Positions 35,662 to 44,107 of a stretch of DNA of 64,000 nucleotides are shown here, piece after piece. The translations under genes were made by a program, and so were the position numbers. The notes under the pieces were generated by a model that worked only from the letters and a program-made list of their open reading frames with translations, did no database searches and was not told where the DNA came from. The DNA lies in contig NZ_VOHA01000015.1 in assembly GCF_007859315.1 (NCBI RefSeq), positions 117,717 to 181,716 of the forward strand, read 5' to 3'. Numbering within the stretch: the stretch's first letter is position 1; each line of letters begins with the position of its first letter. Source of the DNA: Reyranella sp. CPCC 100927. GTDB taxonomy: Bacteria > Pseudomonadota > Alphaproteobacteria > Reyranellales > Reyranellaceae.

Positions 35662-37578
35662 GTGCCTAAGTCCTTGGCAACGCGTGCCGGGATCGCCATG
35701 TTCGTTTCAATGAACCCGCCTGGAAACGTCCCGAAAGTCCCGATCAAGCCGACCGACGCCTGGAAGGTGATTCGTATTGTCCTGCCGTATCTCTGGCCGC
35801 GGAATGCGCCGGAATTGCGACTGCGGGTCGCTGCCGGTGCCGTCCTGCTGGTGGCCGCCAAGCTGACCAACGTCGCCGTACCGGTTTTCTACAAGCACAC
35901 CGTCGATTCGCTTTCCAACCCGCTGGCCCAGGCGGTGGCCGTGCCCATCCTGCTGCTGGCGGCCTATGGCGTCTCGCGGGTCATGGCCCAGGCCTTCGGC
36001 GAGCTGCGCGATGCCATCTTCGCCAAGGTGGCGCAGCGCGCCGTCCGTCAGTTGGCATTGCAGACGTTCGACCATCTGCATCGCCTGTCGCTGCGCTACC
36101 ACCTGGAGCGCCAGACCGGCGGCCTCTCGCGCGTGATCGAGCGCGGCACGCAGGGCATGAGCTTCGTCATCAGCTTCATGACCTTCAACATCATCCCGAC
36201 CATCCTCGAGATCGCGATGGTGGCGGGCGTGCTGTGGTTCCTGTTCGACTGGCGGTTCTCGGTGGCCACGCTGGCCGCCATCGTGGGCTACGTGGTCTTC
36301 ACCGTGAAGCTGTCGGCCTGGCGCAGCATGCTGGTGCGCCGCATGAACGACAGCGATACCGACGCCAATGCCAAGGCGATCGACAGCCTGCTGAACTACG
36401 AGACGGTGAAGTATTTCGGCAACGAGGCGCACGAGGCGGCCCGTTTCGACGTCGCCCGCCAGCGCTACGAACGCGCCGCGGTGCGCAGCCGCATCTCGCT
36501 GTCGGTCCTCAATGTCGGCCAGGGCGCCATCATTTCGCTGGGGCTTGTCGTGGTCATGGCCATGGCCGCCCAGGGGGTGATCGACAAGACAATGACCCTG
36601 GGCGATTTCGTGGCGGTCAATGCTTTCCTGATCCAGCTCTACCAGCCCCTCAACATGCTGGGTTTTGCCTTCCGCGAAATCCGCGACGGGCTGGTCAACA
36701 TGGAGAAGATGTTCGATCTGCTGCACGTCGAGCAGGAGATCGCCGACAAGCCGGGGGCGCCGCCGCTGGCCGCCGGTCCGGGCACCGTCACCTTCGAGAA
36801 CGTCGATTTCCGCTACGAGGCAGACCGCCAGATCCTGCACGACGTCTCGCTCACCGTGCCGTCGGGCCACACCGTGGCGATCGTCGGGCCGTCCGGCGCC
36901 GGCAAGTCGACGATCTCACGCATCCTCTATCGCTTCTACGACGTTGCCGGCGGGCGCGTGCGTATCGATGGCCAGGATATCCGAGACGTCACCCAGAAGA
37001 GCCTGCGGGCGGCAATCGGCATCGTTCCGCAGGACACCGTGCTGTTCAACGACACCGTCTACTACAACATCGCCTATGGCCGCCCCAGCGCCACGCGAGA
37101 GGAAGTCGAGGAAGCAGCCAGGCTGGCGCGGATCCACGATTTCATCGTCTCGCTGCCCAAGGGCTACGAGACCATGGTGGGCGAACGTGGGTTGAAGCTG
37201 TCGGGCGGCGAAAAGCAGCGTGTCGCCATTGCCCGCACCATTCTCAAGAATCCTCGCATCCTGCTGTTCGACGAGGCAACCTCGGCGCTCGATACCCGCA
37301 CCGAACAGGAGATCCTGGCCTCGCTGCGCGAGGTGTCGCGCGGCCGCACCACGGTGGTGATCGCACACCGCCTGTCGACGGTCATCGATTCGGACGAGAT
37401 CGTCGTGCTCATGGCGGGCAAGGTCGCTGAACGCGGCAGCCATGCGGCCTTGATGGCGCGCGACGGTGTCTACGCCGACATGTGGCGCCGCCAGCAGGAG
37501 GCATCCGACGAGGCCCAGCGCAAGGTCGAGGAAGCGCCGTCGCTGCGCGCCGAAGGGCGTCTGGCGGCAGCCCAGTGA
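35662..37578 (+). CDS. ABC exporter, Atm1/ABCB7-like
   Basis: A 638-residue half-transporter: an N-terminal six-helix membrane domain (residues 40-330) and a C-terminal ATPase with Walker A GPSGAGKST, signature LSGGEKQRVAIART and Walker B ILLFDEATSALDT. LNYETVKYFGNEAHEAARF and QPLNMLGFAFREIRDGLVNMEK are marks of the Atm1 group, which exports glutathione-linked sulfur, persulfide or metal-glutathione compounds. Starts at GTG 35662, ATG 35698 and ATG 35710 are all possible; none has a strong ribosome site. Confidence 0.92.
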   Translation: MPKSLATRAGIAMFVSMNPPGNVPKVPIKPTDAWKVIRIVLPYLWPRNAPELRLRVAAGAVLLVAAKLTNVAVPVFYKHTVDSLSNPLAQAVAVPILLLAAYGVSRVMAQAFGELRDAIFAKVAQRAVRQLALQTFDHLHRLSLRYHLERQTGGLSRVIERGTQGMSFVISFMTFNIIPTILEIAMVAGVLWFLFDWRFSVATLAAIVGYVVFTVKLSAWRSMLVRRMNDSDTDANAKAIDSLLNYETVKYFGNEAHEAARFDVARQRYERAAVRSRISLSVLNVGQGAIISLGLVVVMAMAAQGVIDKTMTLGDFVAVNAFLIQLYQPLNMLGFAFREIRDGLVNMEKMFDLLHVEQEIADKPGAPPLAAGPGTVTFENVDFRYEADRQILHDVSLTVPSGHTVAIVGPSGAGKSTISRILYRFYDVAGGRVRIDGQDIRDVTQKSLRAAIGIVPQDTVLFNDTVYYNIAYGRPSATREEVEEAARLARIHDFIVSLPKGYETMVGERGLKLSGGEKQRVAIARTILKNPRILLFDEATSALDTRTEQEILASLREVSRGRTTVVIAHRLSTVIDSDEIVVLMAGKVAERGSHAALMARDGVYADMWRRQQEASDEAQRKVEEAPSLRAEGRLAAAQ

Positions 37579-37641
37579 GCGCCGATTCGGGCGCTGTCGC
37601 TGTGGCTGACAACGCCGCCGCGATCCGCTAGACCGACAGCA

Positions 37642-38640
37642 ATGACTGCCGTTGCTGCAAAGGCCAAAGCCAGTGAAGACCCCCTCTACGGCCCGCTGCT
37701 GGCGGGCGACCGGCGGGCGCTGGCACGCGCCATCACCCTGGTCGAGTCGACGCGCGAGGATCATCGCGCACGCGCCGACGCGCTGCTGACGTCGCTGCTG
37801 CCCGATACCGGCAGATCCGTGCGGCTGGGGATCACGGGCGTGCCGGGCGTCGGCAAGTCGACCTTCATCGAGCGTTTCGGCCTGCACCTGATCGAGGCCG
37901 GCCACAAGGTCGCGGTACTGGCGATCGATCCGTCGTCCAAGCGCACGGGCGGCTCGATCCTGGGCGATAAGACCCGGATGGAGCTGCTGTCGCGCGACAC
38001 CAACGCGTTCATTCGTCCGTCGCCGGCCGGGACCACGCTCGGCGGCGTGGCGCGCCGCACGCGCGAGGCGATGCTGCTGGTCGAGGCGGCTGGTCATGAC
38101 GTGGTGATCGTCGAGACCGTGGGCGTCGGGCAGTCGGAGACGGCGGTGGCCGACATGGTCGACATGTTCGTCCTGCTGCTGCCGCCCTCTGGCGGCGACG
38201 ACCTGCAGGGCATCAAGAAGGGTGTCGTCGAACTGGCCGACATGCTGGTGGTGAACAAGGCCGACGGCGATCTGGCCCGGACGGCGCAGCGCTCGGCCAA
38301 CGATTATCTGAATGCACTGCGCCTGCTCTATCCCAGCAATGCGAAATGGATGCCCGAGGTGCGCACGTGCTCGGCCATGGAAGGCCATGGCATCGCCGAG
38401 GTGTGGGCGGCCGTCGGGCGCTACCGTGTCGCGCAGGGCGAGGCCGGCATCGCCAGGCGTCGCGGTGAGCAGGCGCGGGCCTGGCTGTGGAACGAGATCG
38501 GCGAGACCCTGATGGCCGCCCTGCGCCGCCATCCCGATGTCCGCCAGCAGCTGGCGGCGCTGGAGCGCGACGTCGAGCGGGGCACGTTGGCGCCCTCGGC
38601 CGCGGCGCGCCGTATTCTGGCGACGTTCCTGAGCCGATGA
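37642..38640 (+). CDS. meaB: Methylmalonyl-CoA mutase-associated GTPase MeaB
   Basis: A 332-residue G3E-family GTPase with Walker [20 protein letters not shown] (switch III region) and the specificity motif VVNKADGD. MeaB guards methylmalonyl-CoA mutase against inactivation and gates cofactor delivery. The mutase gene itself is upstream, separated by the DUF3108 and Atm1-like genes. The YcgN-family gene overlaps its stop by ATGA. Confidence 0.96.
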   Translation: MTAVAAKAKASEDPLYGPLLAGDRRALARAITLVESTREDHRARADALLTSLLPDTGRSVRLGITGVPGVGKSTFIERFGLHLIEAGHKVAVLAIDPSSKRTGGSILGDKTRMELLSRDTNAFIRPSPAGTTLGGVARRTREAMLLVEAAGHDVVIVETVGVGQSETAVADMVDMFVLLLPPSGGDDLQGIKKGVVELADMLVVNKADGDLARTAQRSANDYLNALRLLYPSNAKWMPEVRTCSAMEGHGIAEVWAAVGRYRVAQGEAGIARRRGEQARAWLWNEIGETLMAALRRHPDVRQQLAALERDVERGTLAPSAAARRILATFLSR

Positions 38641-39221
38641 GCCGGCGCGCCACCACCCGGTCCGGCCGGGCCAAGAAGACCAACACGGCCAAGGGGGCGT
38701 CCGTGCGCAAGGCGCTGGCGCGCAAGCTCGGCGTGAAGCCCAAGGGCGGCCGCGGCAAGGCGGTCGTTGCAGCCCGGGTCGCCGACGAGGCGTTGCCGTT
38801 CTGGAAGCGCAAGACCTTGGCGCAGATGACCAAGCGCGAGTGGGAGTCGCTGTGCGACGGCTGCGGCAAGTGTTGCGTCAACAAGCTGGAGTACGAGGAG
38901 ACCGGCGAGGTCGTGCAGACCAACACCTGCTGCCGGCTGCTCGATACCCAGACCTGCCAGTGCAGCGACTACAAGAACCGCAAGGCGATCGTGCCCGACT
39001 GCATCCAGCTGTCGCCGGATGTGGTGGCCGAGATGGACTGGCTGCCGCACTCCTGCGCCTATCGCCTGGTCCTGCAGGGGCGCGATCTCTTCTGGTGGCA
39101 TCCGCTGGTCTCAGGCGACCCCGAGACCGTGCACGACGCCGGCGTCTCGGCGCGCGGCAAGGTGATCTCCGAGCTGGAGGCCGGTGATCTCACCGAACAC
39201 GTGCTGGATGACTGGCTCTGA
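38637..39221 (+). CDS. YcgN family (UPF0260) cysteine-cluster protein
   Basis: A 194-residue protein. The C-terminal 130 residues match the YcgN/YkgJ zinc- or iron-binding group, with [24 protein letters not shown] and VPDCIQLSP. The N-terminal 60 residues are a basic Lys/Arg/Ala-rich extension that E. coli YcgN lacks. The start is ATG 38637, overlapping meaB. The function is unknown; metal-cluster binding is inferred from the cysteines. Confidence 0.85.
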   Translation: MSRRATTRSGRAKKTNTAKGASVRKALARKLGVKPKGGRGKAVVAARVADEALPFWKRKTLAQMTKREWESLCDGCGKCCVNKLEYEETGEVVQTNTCCRLLDTQTCQCSDYKNRKAIVPDCIQLSPDVVAEMDWLPHSCAYRLVLQGRDLFWWHPLVSGDPETVHDAGVSARGKVISELEAGDLTEHVLDDWL

Positions 39222-39248
39222 GAGCTTGAGCGGGGCGGAACGGCGTAG

Positions 39249-40253
39249 ATGGAACAGCGTTCGACCAGACCGCGCTATCGCGGGCGTATCCTCGGACTGG
39301 CTCTTGTTGTTGTCCTGGCCGGTGGCGCCGCGGCTTGGTACGGCTGGCGCACCCAGGGTGGCCCCGCGGAACTGCCGTGCCCGACACCACAGGCCGATCG
39401 CGGCACCGCGCACTGCCTGACGGCTGTCACGCTGCCAGGAGCAAAGCTTCCTGTGACAGCGACGATCGGTCTGTCGGCGGACGGAACAATCGCCTTCGTC
39501 CAGTTGGATGCCGATCGCAATAAGCCGGTCGCGCTGAGGGGGATCTCGACACAGGATGGCCGCGAGCTCTGGCGCCTGCCCATACCGATGTCGACCGAAG
39601 CCCAGGGTGTCGTGTTCGCACCGTCCAGCAAACAGGTGGCCGTGTGGGACAAGGGGCGGTCGGTGCGGGTGATGTCCGTACCCGACGGCAAGGTCCTGTC
39701 CGACGTTACCACCGAAACCTTTTCGGCTTTCGATGTGTCGTTCTCGCCGGAAGGCGATGCGATCGTGGCGCATCATCGGCGCTACAAGCTCAGTGATCCT
39801 GCCGCGTCACCGTCGTCGGAGCCAGGCTTTCGGGCGGACGGGCGCTGCAACATCGTCGTCGGCCAGAGCAATATCGATGCGGTGCTGAGCCGCGACCGGA
39901 GTCTCGTGGTCAAGATGACCACGTCGGGCCGCTTTTCGCGGGGAACCGACTTCTGCGAGGCGAAGACCGTTCTCATCCTCGACGGGCCGGAGATGGGATT
40001 TCTGTCCTTCGCGCCGGGTGATCGCCGACTGGCCGTGGCTTACAACATCGCCGGTCGATCCAGGAGCGACTGGCGGACCCTGGTCGAGATCTACGATACC
40101 GAAGGCCGCTCCGGATCGGCGGCGCGGCTGTCCCGCATTGTGCTCGACGGTGACGTCGGCTACCGCCTTGGCTGGTCGCCGGACGGCACGCAGCTGGCCG
40201 TGATCAAGATCAAGGACCAGATCGCTACGGCGCAGGTCTACGCCGTGCCATGA
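39249..40253 (+). CDS. Membrane-anchored beta-propeller-like protein, unknown function
   Basis: A 334-residue protein with an N-terminal membrane anchor (ILGLALVVVLAGGAAAWYGW) and an exported portion that looks like repeated WD40/TolB-type blades: EAQGVVFAPSSKQVAVWDKG, FDVSFSPEGDAIVAHH, GFLSFAPGDRRLAVAYN and LGWSPDGTQLAVIKIKD. Four cysteines may form disulfides. It lies 27 bases after the YcgN-like gene and 7 bases before the acetyltransferase gene, probably in one operon. No specific family recognised. Confidence 0.7.
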   Translation: MEQRSTRPRYRGRILGLALVVVLAGGAAAWYGWRTQGGPAELPCPTPQADRGTAHCLTAVTLPGAKLPVTATIGLSADGTIAFVQLDADRNKPVALRGISTQDGRELWRLPIPMSTEAQGVVFAPSSKQVAVWDKGRSVRVMSVPDGKVLSDVTTETFSAFDVSFSPEGDAIVAHHRRYKLSDPAASPSSEPGFRADGRCNIVVGQSNIDAVLSRDRSLVVKMTTSGRFSRGTDFCEAKTVLILDGPEMGFLSFAPGDRRLAVAYNIAGRSRSDWRTLVEIYDTEGRSGSAARLSRIVLDGDVGYRLGWSPDGTQLAVIKIKDQIATAQVYAVP

Positions 40254-40260
40254 TCGGGAC

Positions 40261-40818
40261 ATGACATCCGTTGCAACCCTGGCCACCGAGCGCCTGCGCC
40301 TGCGGGCGTGGACGGAGGATGACCTCGCGCCGTTCGCGGCGCTGAACGCCGATCCGCGCGTCATGGCGCACTTTCCCAAGTGCCTCGATCGGGCGGAGAG
40401 CGATGCCATGGTCGCGCGCATTCACGCTCATCTCGCGCGTCACGGCTTCGGCTGGTGGGCGGTCGAGGTTCCCGCAGTGGCGCGCTTCATCGGTTTCGTC
40501 GGCCTGTCGGTGCCGTCCTTCCAGGCTCCCTTCACGCCGTGCGTGGAGATCGGCTGGCGATTGGCCGCGGAACACTGGGGGCGGGGCTACGCCACCGAGG
40601 CGGCGCGCGCGGCGCTCGCCTTCGGGTTCAACGATGTTGGGCTGGAAGAGATCGTGTCCTTCACCGCGCCGGCCAACCTGCCGTCACGTGCCGTGATGGA
40701 GCGCCTGGGGATGACGCGCAAACCCGCGGACGACTTCGAGCATCCCAACCTGCCGTCGGGCCATGCGCTGCGGCGGCACGTTCTCTACCGCCTGCACCGC
40801 AGCGACTGGAACGCGTAG
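40261..40818 (+). CDS. GNAT family N-acetyltransferase
   Basis: A 185-residue acetyltransferase of the RimJ/RimL-like GNAT group. It starts TERLRLRAWTEDDLAPFAAL. The acetyl-CoA-binding region is WRLAAEHWGRGYATEAARAAL, and LPSRAVMERLGM is the usual late segment. It transfers acetyl from acetyl-CoA to an amine; the substrate is not identifiable. It is the last gene of the plus-strand run and converges on a four-cysteine-family gene 2 bases away. Confidence 0.9.
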   Translation: MTSVATLATERLRLRAWTEDDLAPFAALNADPRVMAHFPKCLDRAESDAMVARIHAHLARHGFGWWAVEVPAVARFIGFVGLSVPSFQAPFTPCVEIGWRLAAEHWGRGYATEAARAALAFGFNDVGLEEIVSFTAPANLPSRAVMERLGMTRKPADDFEHPNLPSGHALRRHVLYRLHRSDWNA

Positions 40819-40820
40819 GA

Positions 40821-41399
40821 TCAGCCCGGCGGTGCCGTCGGCGCGGCCGGGCGCAGTTCGACCGACTGGAACTTGTTGGGGCAGGAGAGCTCGGTCGGAT
40901 CGACCTCCTCGTCCTGGTCCTTCATCTCGATGGCGCAGAACACGAACTCGCCGCGCGGCTCGCCGTCGATGGTGATGTGATAGGAATAGGTGCCCGGCGG
41001 GTCACCATCGATGATGCACCACGAGCGCATCATATAGCCGTCGACCACGCGTTCGCGCATGCGGGTGGTGGCGCGCGTCTTGTCCGGCGACACCTCGGTC
41101 TCGGGCCCGGCGATCACGTCCTTGGCCGGCTGCGAGGTCTGCAGGACCTCGACCAGGCTGACCGTGCGGTCGGGGCCACCCAGCCAGGTGCGCCAGCCGA
41201 AGCAGGCCTTGTTGATCAGCAGCGGGATGGCGTTGGTCTCGTAATATTGCGTCGAGCCGTCACTCTTGGTGATCGACACGAACGGGATGCTGCGAACCTT
41301 GGGCGCCTTGCGATCCTGCGCCAGGGCGGCGGACAGGGAGGCGGCGACCAGCGCCGCGGCGGCGACACCGGCGAGGATGAGGCGGAAGGATCGGCTCAT
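40821..41399 (-). CDS. Secreted four-cysteine family protein, copy A
   Basis: A 192-residue exported protein of no family I recognise. After a signal peptide (SRSFRLILAGVAAAALVAAS... ending near ALAQ) it shares a pattern with the proteins at 43038-43586 and 43583-44107: CFGW near the middle, SLVEVLQT, then WCIIDGDPPGTY, FVFCAIE and a final SC. The four cysteines are conserved in all three, probably as two disulfides. ATG 41399 is chosen because GGAG lies 8 bases upstream. It follows rlmH by 58 bases and is the most divergent copy, with a Pro/Ala tail. Confidence 0.8.
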   Translation of the reverse strand: MSRSFRLILAGVAAAALVAASLSAALAQDRKAPKVRSIPFVSITKSDGSTQYYETNAIPLLINKACFGWRTWLGGPDRTVSLVEVLQTSQPAKDVIAGPETEVSPDKTRATTRMRERVVDGYMMRSWCIIDGDPPGTYSYHITIDGEPRGEFVFCAIEMKDQDEEVDPTELSCPNKFQSVELRPAAPTAPPG

Positions 41400-41457
41400 G
41401 GACATGTCTCCAATGTAACCCTCTTTTCGCGGCAAAAAAGCGGCAAGTCCGCCGGAT

Positions 41458-41916
41458 TCAGGCGCGATGGTAGGGGTGACCGGCCAGAATCTGCTGTGCC
41501 CGGTAGAGTTGTTCGATCAGCAGGATGCGCGCCAGCATGTGGGGGAACGTCATCGGACCGAAAGACAACTGCAATGCACAACGTTTAAGCAGCGGGTCGG
41601 GATGGCCATCGGCGCCGCCGATCAGGAAGGCGAGGTCGCCGATGCCGGCATCGCGGCGGCCGCCGATCCAGACGGCCAAGCTGTCGCTGTCCAAGGTCTT
41701 GCCGCGCCGGTCGAGCGCCACCAGCGTGGCGCCGGCCGGGCAGGCGGCCAGCAGCAGATCGGCCTCGCGCGCCATCCGCTCGGCCGCCGACAGCGGGCGG
41801 CGTTCCTCGACCTCGCGCAGGGTCAGCGGCCAGCCGATGCGCTTGGCGTAGGAATCGTAGAGTGTCTTCTCCGGGCCGGCCTTCAGACGGCCCACGGCAG
41901 CGATGGTCAGGCGCAC
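41458..41916 (-). CDS. rlmH: 23S rRNA pseudouridine-1915 N3-methyltransferase RlmH
   Basis: A 152-residue SPOUT methyltransferase. Family marks are LVALDRRGKTLDSDSLA, FLIGGADGHP (the knot that binds S-adenosylmethionine) and LSFGPMTFPHMLARILLIEQLYRA with the C-terminal HPYHR. It methylates pseudouridine 1915 in helix 69 of assembled 70S ribosomes. It lies 15 bases after rsfS, in the usual alphaproteobacterial order nadD-rsfS-rlmH. Confidence 0.96.
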   Translation of the reverse strand: MRLTIAAVGRLKAGPEKTLYDSYAKRIGWPLTLREVEERRPLSAAERMAREADLLLAACPAGATLVALDRRGKTLDSDSLAVWIGGRRDAGIGDLAFLIGGADGHPDPLLKRCALQLSFGPMTFPHMLARILLIEQLYRAQQILAGHPYHRA

Positions 41917-41931
41917 GGGCGCCGCTCCGGT

Positions 41932-42381
41932 TCAGCTTTCGGCGTCAGGCTCGCCGCCGTCTTCGGGTGACGGCGATGGCGTCTTGCGCCGGCGCGTGGC
42001 AGCCCGCGCCGGCTTGGCTTCGGCGGGATCTTCGGGGAAGCGCCACAGCCGCTCGAGCTGGTAGAGCTCGCGCACCTCGGGGCGGAAGACGTGCACGATG
42101 ATGTCGCCGGCGTCGACCAGCACCCAGTCGCCCTGCGCCTTGCCTTCGACCCGCACGCCCTTGTGGCCGTCCGTCTTCAGGCGCTCCGCCAGGTGGTCGG
42201 CGATCGCCGCAACCTGGCGTGAGGAGCGGCCGCTGCACACAACCATGGCGTCGGCCACCGTGCTCTTGCCGGCGAGGTCGAGGACGACGATGTCCTCCGC
42301 CTTGTCGTCGGCGAGCGAGGCGAGGACCAGTTTCTGCAGGGCGTCGGACCGTTGGGCGCTGCGTTTCGGGCGGGCGGGAAT
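41932..42381 (-). CDS. rsfS: Ribosomal silencing factor RsfS, probable ATT start
   Basis: RsfS (149 residues with this start) binds ribosomal protein L14 and blocks subunit joining when nutrients are short. The core runs LQKLVLASLADDKAEDI, VVLDLAGKS, VADAMVVCSGRSSRQ, WVLVDAGDIIVHVF and ELYQLERLW. The first ATG/GTG/TTG in frame (GTG 42258) falls inside this conserved core and would remove about 40 residues. Upstream, the frame is bounded by an in-frame TGA at 42400-42402. The only initiation site with a ribosome-binding sequence between them is ATT at 42381, preceded by AGGAG with a 7-base gap. The C-terminus has a basic then acidic tail. CTG codons in between are weaker options. Confidence 0.85.
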   Translation of the reverse strand: MPARPKRSAQRSDALQKLVLASLADDKAEDIVVLDLAGKSTVADAMVVCSGRSSRQVAAIADHLAERLKTDGHKGVRVEGKAQGDWVLVDAGDIIVHVFRPEVRELYQLERLWRFPEDPAEAKPARAATRRRKTPSPSPEDGGEPDAES

Positions 42382-42399
42382 GGGGAATCTCCTTGGACG

Positions 42400-43035
42400 T
42401 CAGGCCGGTTGATGTCGGGCACGCAGTGCCGTTGCCGACAACGGACTCAACCGGGAATGAATGAAGCTCCAGGCCGGCGGCGCCGCATCGACCAGCTGCC
42501 GCACGGCATGTTCGTTCAGGCGGTGCACAGGATACCGCCGGGCCACGGCGCCGGCCAGCGCGCGCGTGGCGTTGCCGGGCCGGTCGAGCACCGCGAACGG
42601 CATCAGCCGGCAGAGGTCCGGCCAGCGCTTCCAGCGCGCCATCTGGGCCAGGTTGTCGGCCCCCATCAGCCACACGAAGCGGGTGGCGGGAAACAGCAGG
42701 CGCAGCGCCGCCAACGTGTCGACGGTGTAGCGCGTGCCCAGCACCCGCTCGATGTCGGTGACCCGGATCGGCGCGTGCGCGGCCTGGTCCCGGGCCTGCG
42801 CCATGCGCGCCGCCAGCGGTGCCATGCCGTCGGACGCCTTCAGCGGGTTCTGCGGCGAGACCAGCCACCAGACTTCGTCCAGGCCCAGCCGCTGCAGCGC
42901 CGCCTCGCTGATGTGGCGATGGCCGGCATGCGCCGGGTTGAACGAGCCGCCGAGCAGGCCGACCCGGCGTGGCACGGCACCCAGACCGGCGCGGAAAGGC
43001 GCCGGCAGGTACGGACGGATGCGGTCGCGACGCAC
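42400..43035 (-). CDS. nadD: Nicotinate-nucleotide adenylyltransferase NadD
   Basis: A 211-residue NadD that joins nicotinate mononucleotide and ATP in NAD synthesis. The nucleotidyltransferase motif is GGSFNPAHAGHRHIS near residue 28, WWLVSPQNPLK follows, FVWLMGADNLAQMARWKRW is diagnostic of NadD, and the C-terminal motif reads LSATALRARHQ, in place of the usual ISST.IR. It starts at GTG 43035, 2 bases after the stop codon of a four-cysteine protein gene, so it depends on upstream translation. Confidence 0.95.
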   Translation of the reverse strand: MRRDRIRPYLPAPFRAGLGAVPRRVGLLGGSFNPAHAGHRHISEAALQRLGLDEVWWLVSPQNPLKASDGMAPLAARMAQARDQAAHAPIRVTDIERVLGTRYTVDTLAALRLLFPATRFVWLMGADNLAQMARWKRWPDLCRLMPFAVLDRPGNATRALAGAVARRYPVHRLNEHAVRQLVDAAPPAWSFIHSRLSPLSATALRARHQPA

Positions 43036-43037
43036 GC

Positions 43038-43586
43038 TCAGGATCCCAGGAACCGGCCCTTGCACGAGAGTGCGTCGAGCTTCACGGCTTCGCCCTCGGC
43101 CAGGCGGATGCCGCAGAAGCGGAAGTTCGCCACCGGTTTGCCGTCGATCAGCACGCGGTAGAGATACTCGCCCGGCGGATCGGCATCGTTGACGCACCAC
43201 GTGCCGCTGACGCCGCCGCCCTGCGTGCTGACGGTGCGGCGCCAGACGGTACCGTCGGATGTTTCGTTGACCTTCACGTCTGACGTGACGTCGAAGCGGG
43301 TGGGGCCCGGCGTCTTCTGGATTTCGGTCAGCTCCACGGTGCGCACCGGTCCGGACAGCATCACGGCCCAGGTGTAGCAGGACCGCACCGGCCACAAGGG
43401 GAAGGCATCGCCGCGGGTCGGTCCGTGCGTGACGGCGCCGTGCGCATCGTGGACGGCGACGTAAGTGAAGGTGTCGACCACGTCGGATGCCGATTGGGCC
43501 TGTGCCGGACCACGGTCCAGCACGAAGGTCATGGCGGCGGCCAGCAAGGCGATCGTCTGGGGAAAGAGGGTACGTACCACGATCAC
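43038..43586 (-). CDS. Secreted four-cysteine family protein, copy B
   Basis: A 182-residue exported protein (signal peptide ending near AQAQSA). It shares with copy C the segments PLWPVRSCYTW, VELTEIQKTPGPTRFD, TWCVNDADPPGEY, NFRFCGI and a C-terminal SCKGRFLGS. The four cysteines align in all three copies. It starts at GTG overlapping the copy C stop (GTGA) and ends 2 bases before nadD. I recognise no named family. A periplasmic role, perhaps binding, is inferred from export and the conserved Trp-Cys-Asp-Asp-Pro core. Confidence 0.85.
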   Translation of the reverse strand: MIVVRTLFPQTIALLAAAMTFVLDRGPAQAQSASDVVDTFTYVAVHDAHGAVTHGPTRGDAFPLWPVRSCYTWAVMLSGPVRTVELTEIQKTPGPTRFDVTSDVKVNETSDGTVWRRTVSTQGGGVSGTWCVNDADPPGEYLYRVLIDGKPVANFRFCGIRLAEGEAVKLDALSCKGRFLGS

Positions 43587-44107
43587 GATCCCAGGAATTT
43601 CTGTGGACAGGCCAGCTCTTCCAGCCGGAACGGTTTGTCGTCAGGCACGCGGACGGCGCAGAACTTGAACTCGGCGACCAGCCGGCCTTCGACATGGACC
43701 TCGAACTTCACCTCGCCCTCGGGGTCGGCGTCGTTGACGCACCACGCGCTCTCCATGTGGCCGTCGTTGCCGACATACTCGCGCCGCCGGGCCGTGGTGG
43801 TGTCCTTGTGCTCGTTGACGGAGAAGCCGCCACCCTCGAACCGAGTCGGTGCCGGCATCTTCTGGATCTCGACCAGCTCGACGTACCGGTTGCGGTACGG
43901 CACCGTGACCACCCAGCCGAAGCACGCGCGCACCGGCCACAGCGGCACGACATTGGTTGCCACCGGCCCCTGGACCAGCTCGCGGTGCTCGTCGCGAACC
44001 TCGACGAAGGGATAGTTGCCGCCGGTGCCTCGGGCGCGATCGGCCAGCGCCGCGGACGTCATGCCCGCGACGGCGATCGCAACGGCGAGGCCCAGGCGGC
44101 GTCTCAC
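43583..44107 (-). CDS. Secreted four-cysteine family protein, copy C
   Basis: A 174-residue exported protein with a signal peptide (RRRLGLAVAIAVAGMTSAALA). It has PLWPVRACFGW, VELVEIQKMPAPTRFE, AWCVNDADPEGE, EFKFCAV and the end ACPQKFLGS, close to copy B. It starts at GTG 44107 sharing GTGA with the proA stop, and its own stop overlaps the start of copy B, so two secreted proteins are translationally coupled to a cytosolic proline enzyme. The longer open frame upstream is the antisense shadow of proA. Confidence 0.85.
   Translation of the reverse strand: MRRRLGLAVAIAVAGMTSAALADRARGTGGNYPFVEVRDEHRELVQGPVATNVVPLWPVRACFGWVVTVPYRNRYVELVEIQKMPAPTRFEGGGFSVNEHKDTTTARRREYVGNDGHMESAWCVNDADPEGEVKFEVHVEGRLVAEFKFCAVRVPDDKPFRLEELACPQKFLGS

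Noticed and set aside
42258..42258. GTG as the start of rsfS
   Set aside because: It would delete the first conserved strand and helix of the RsfS domain, and no ribosome site precedes it.
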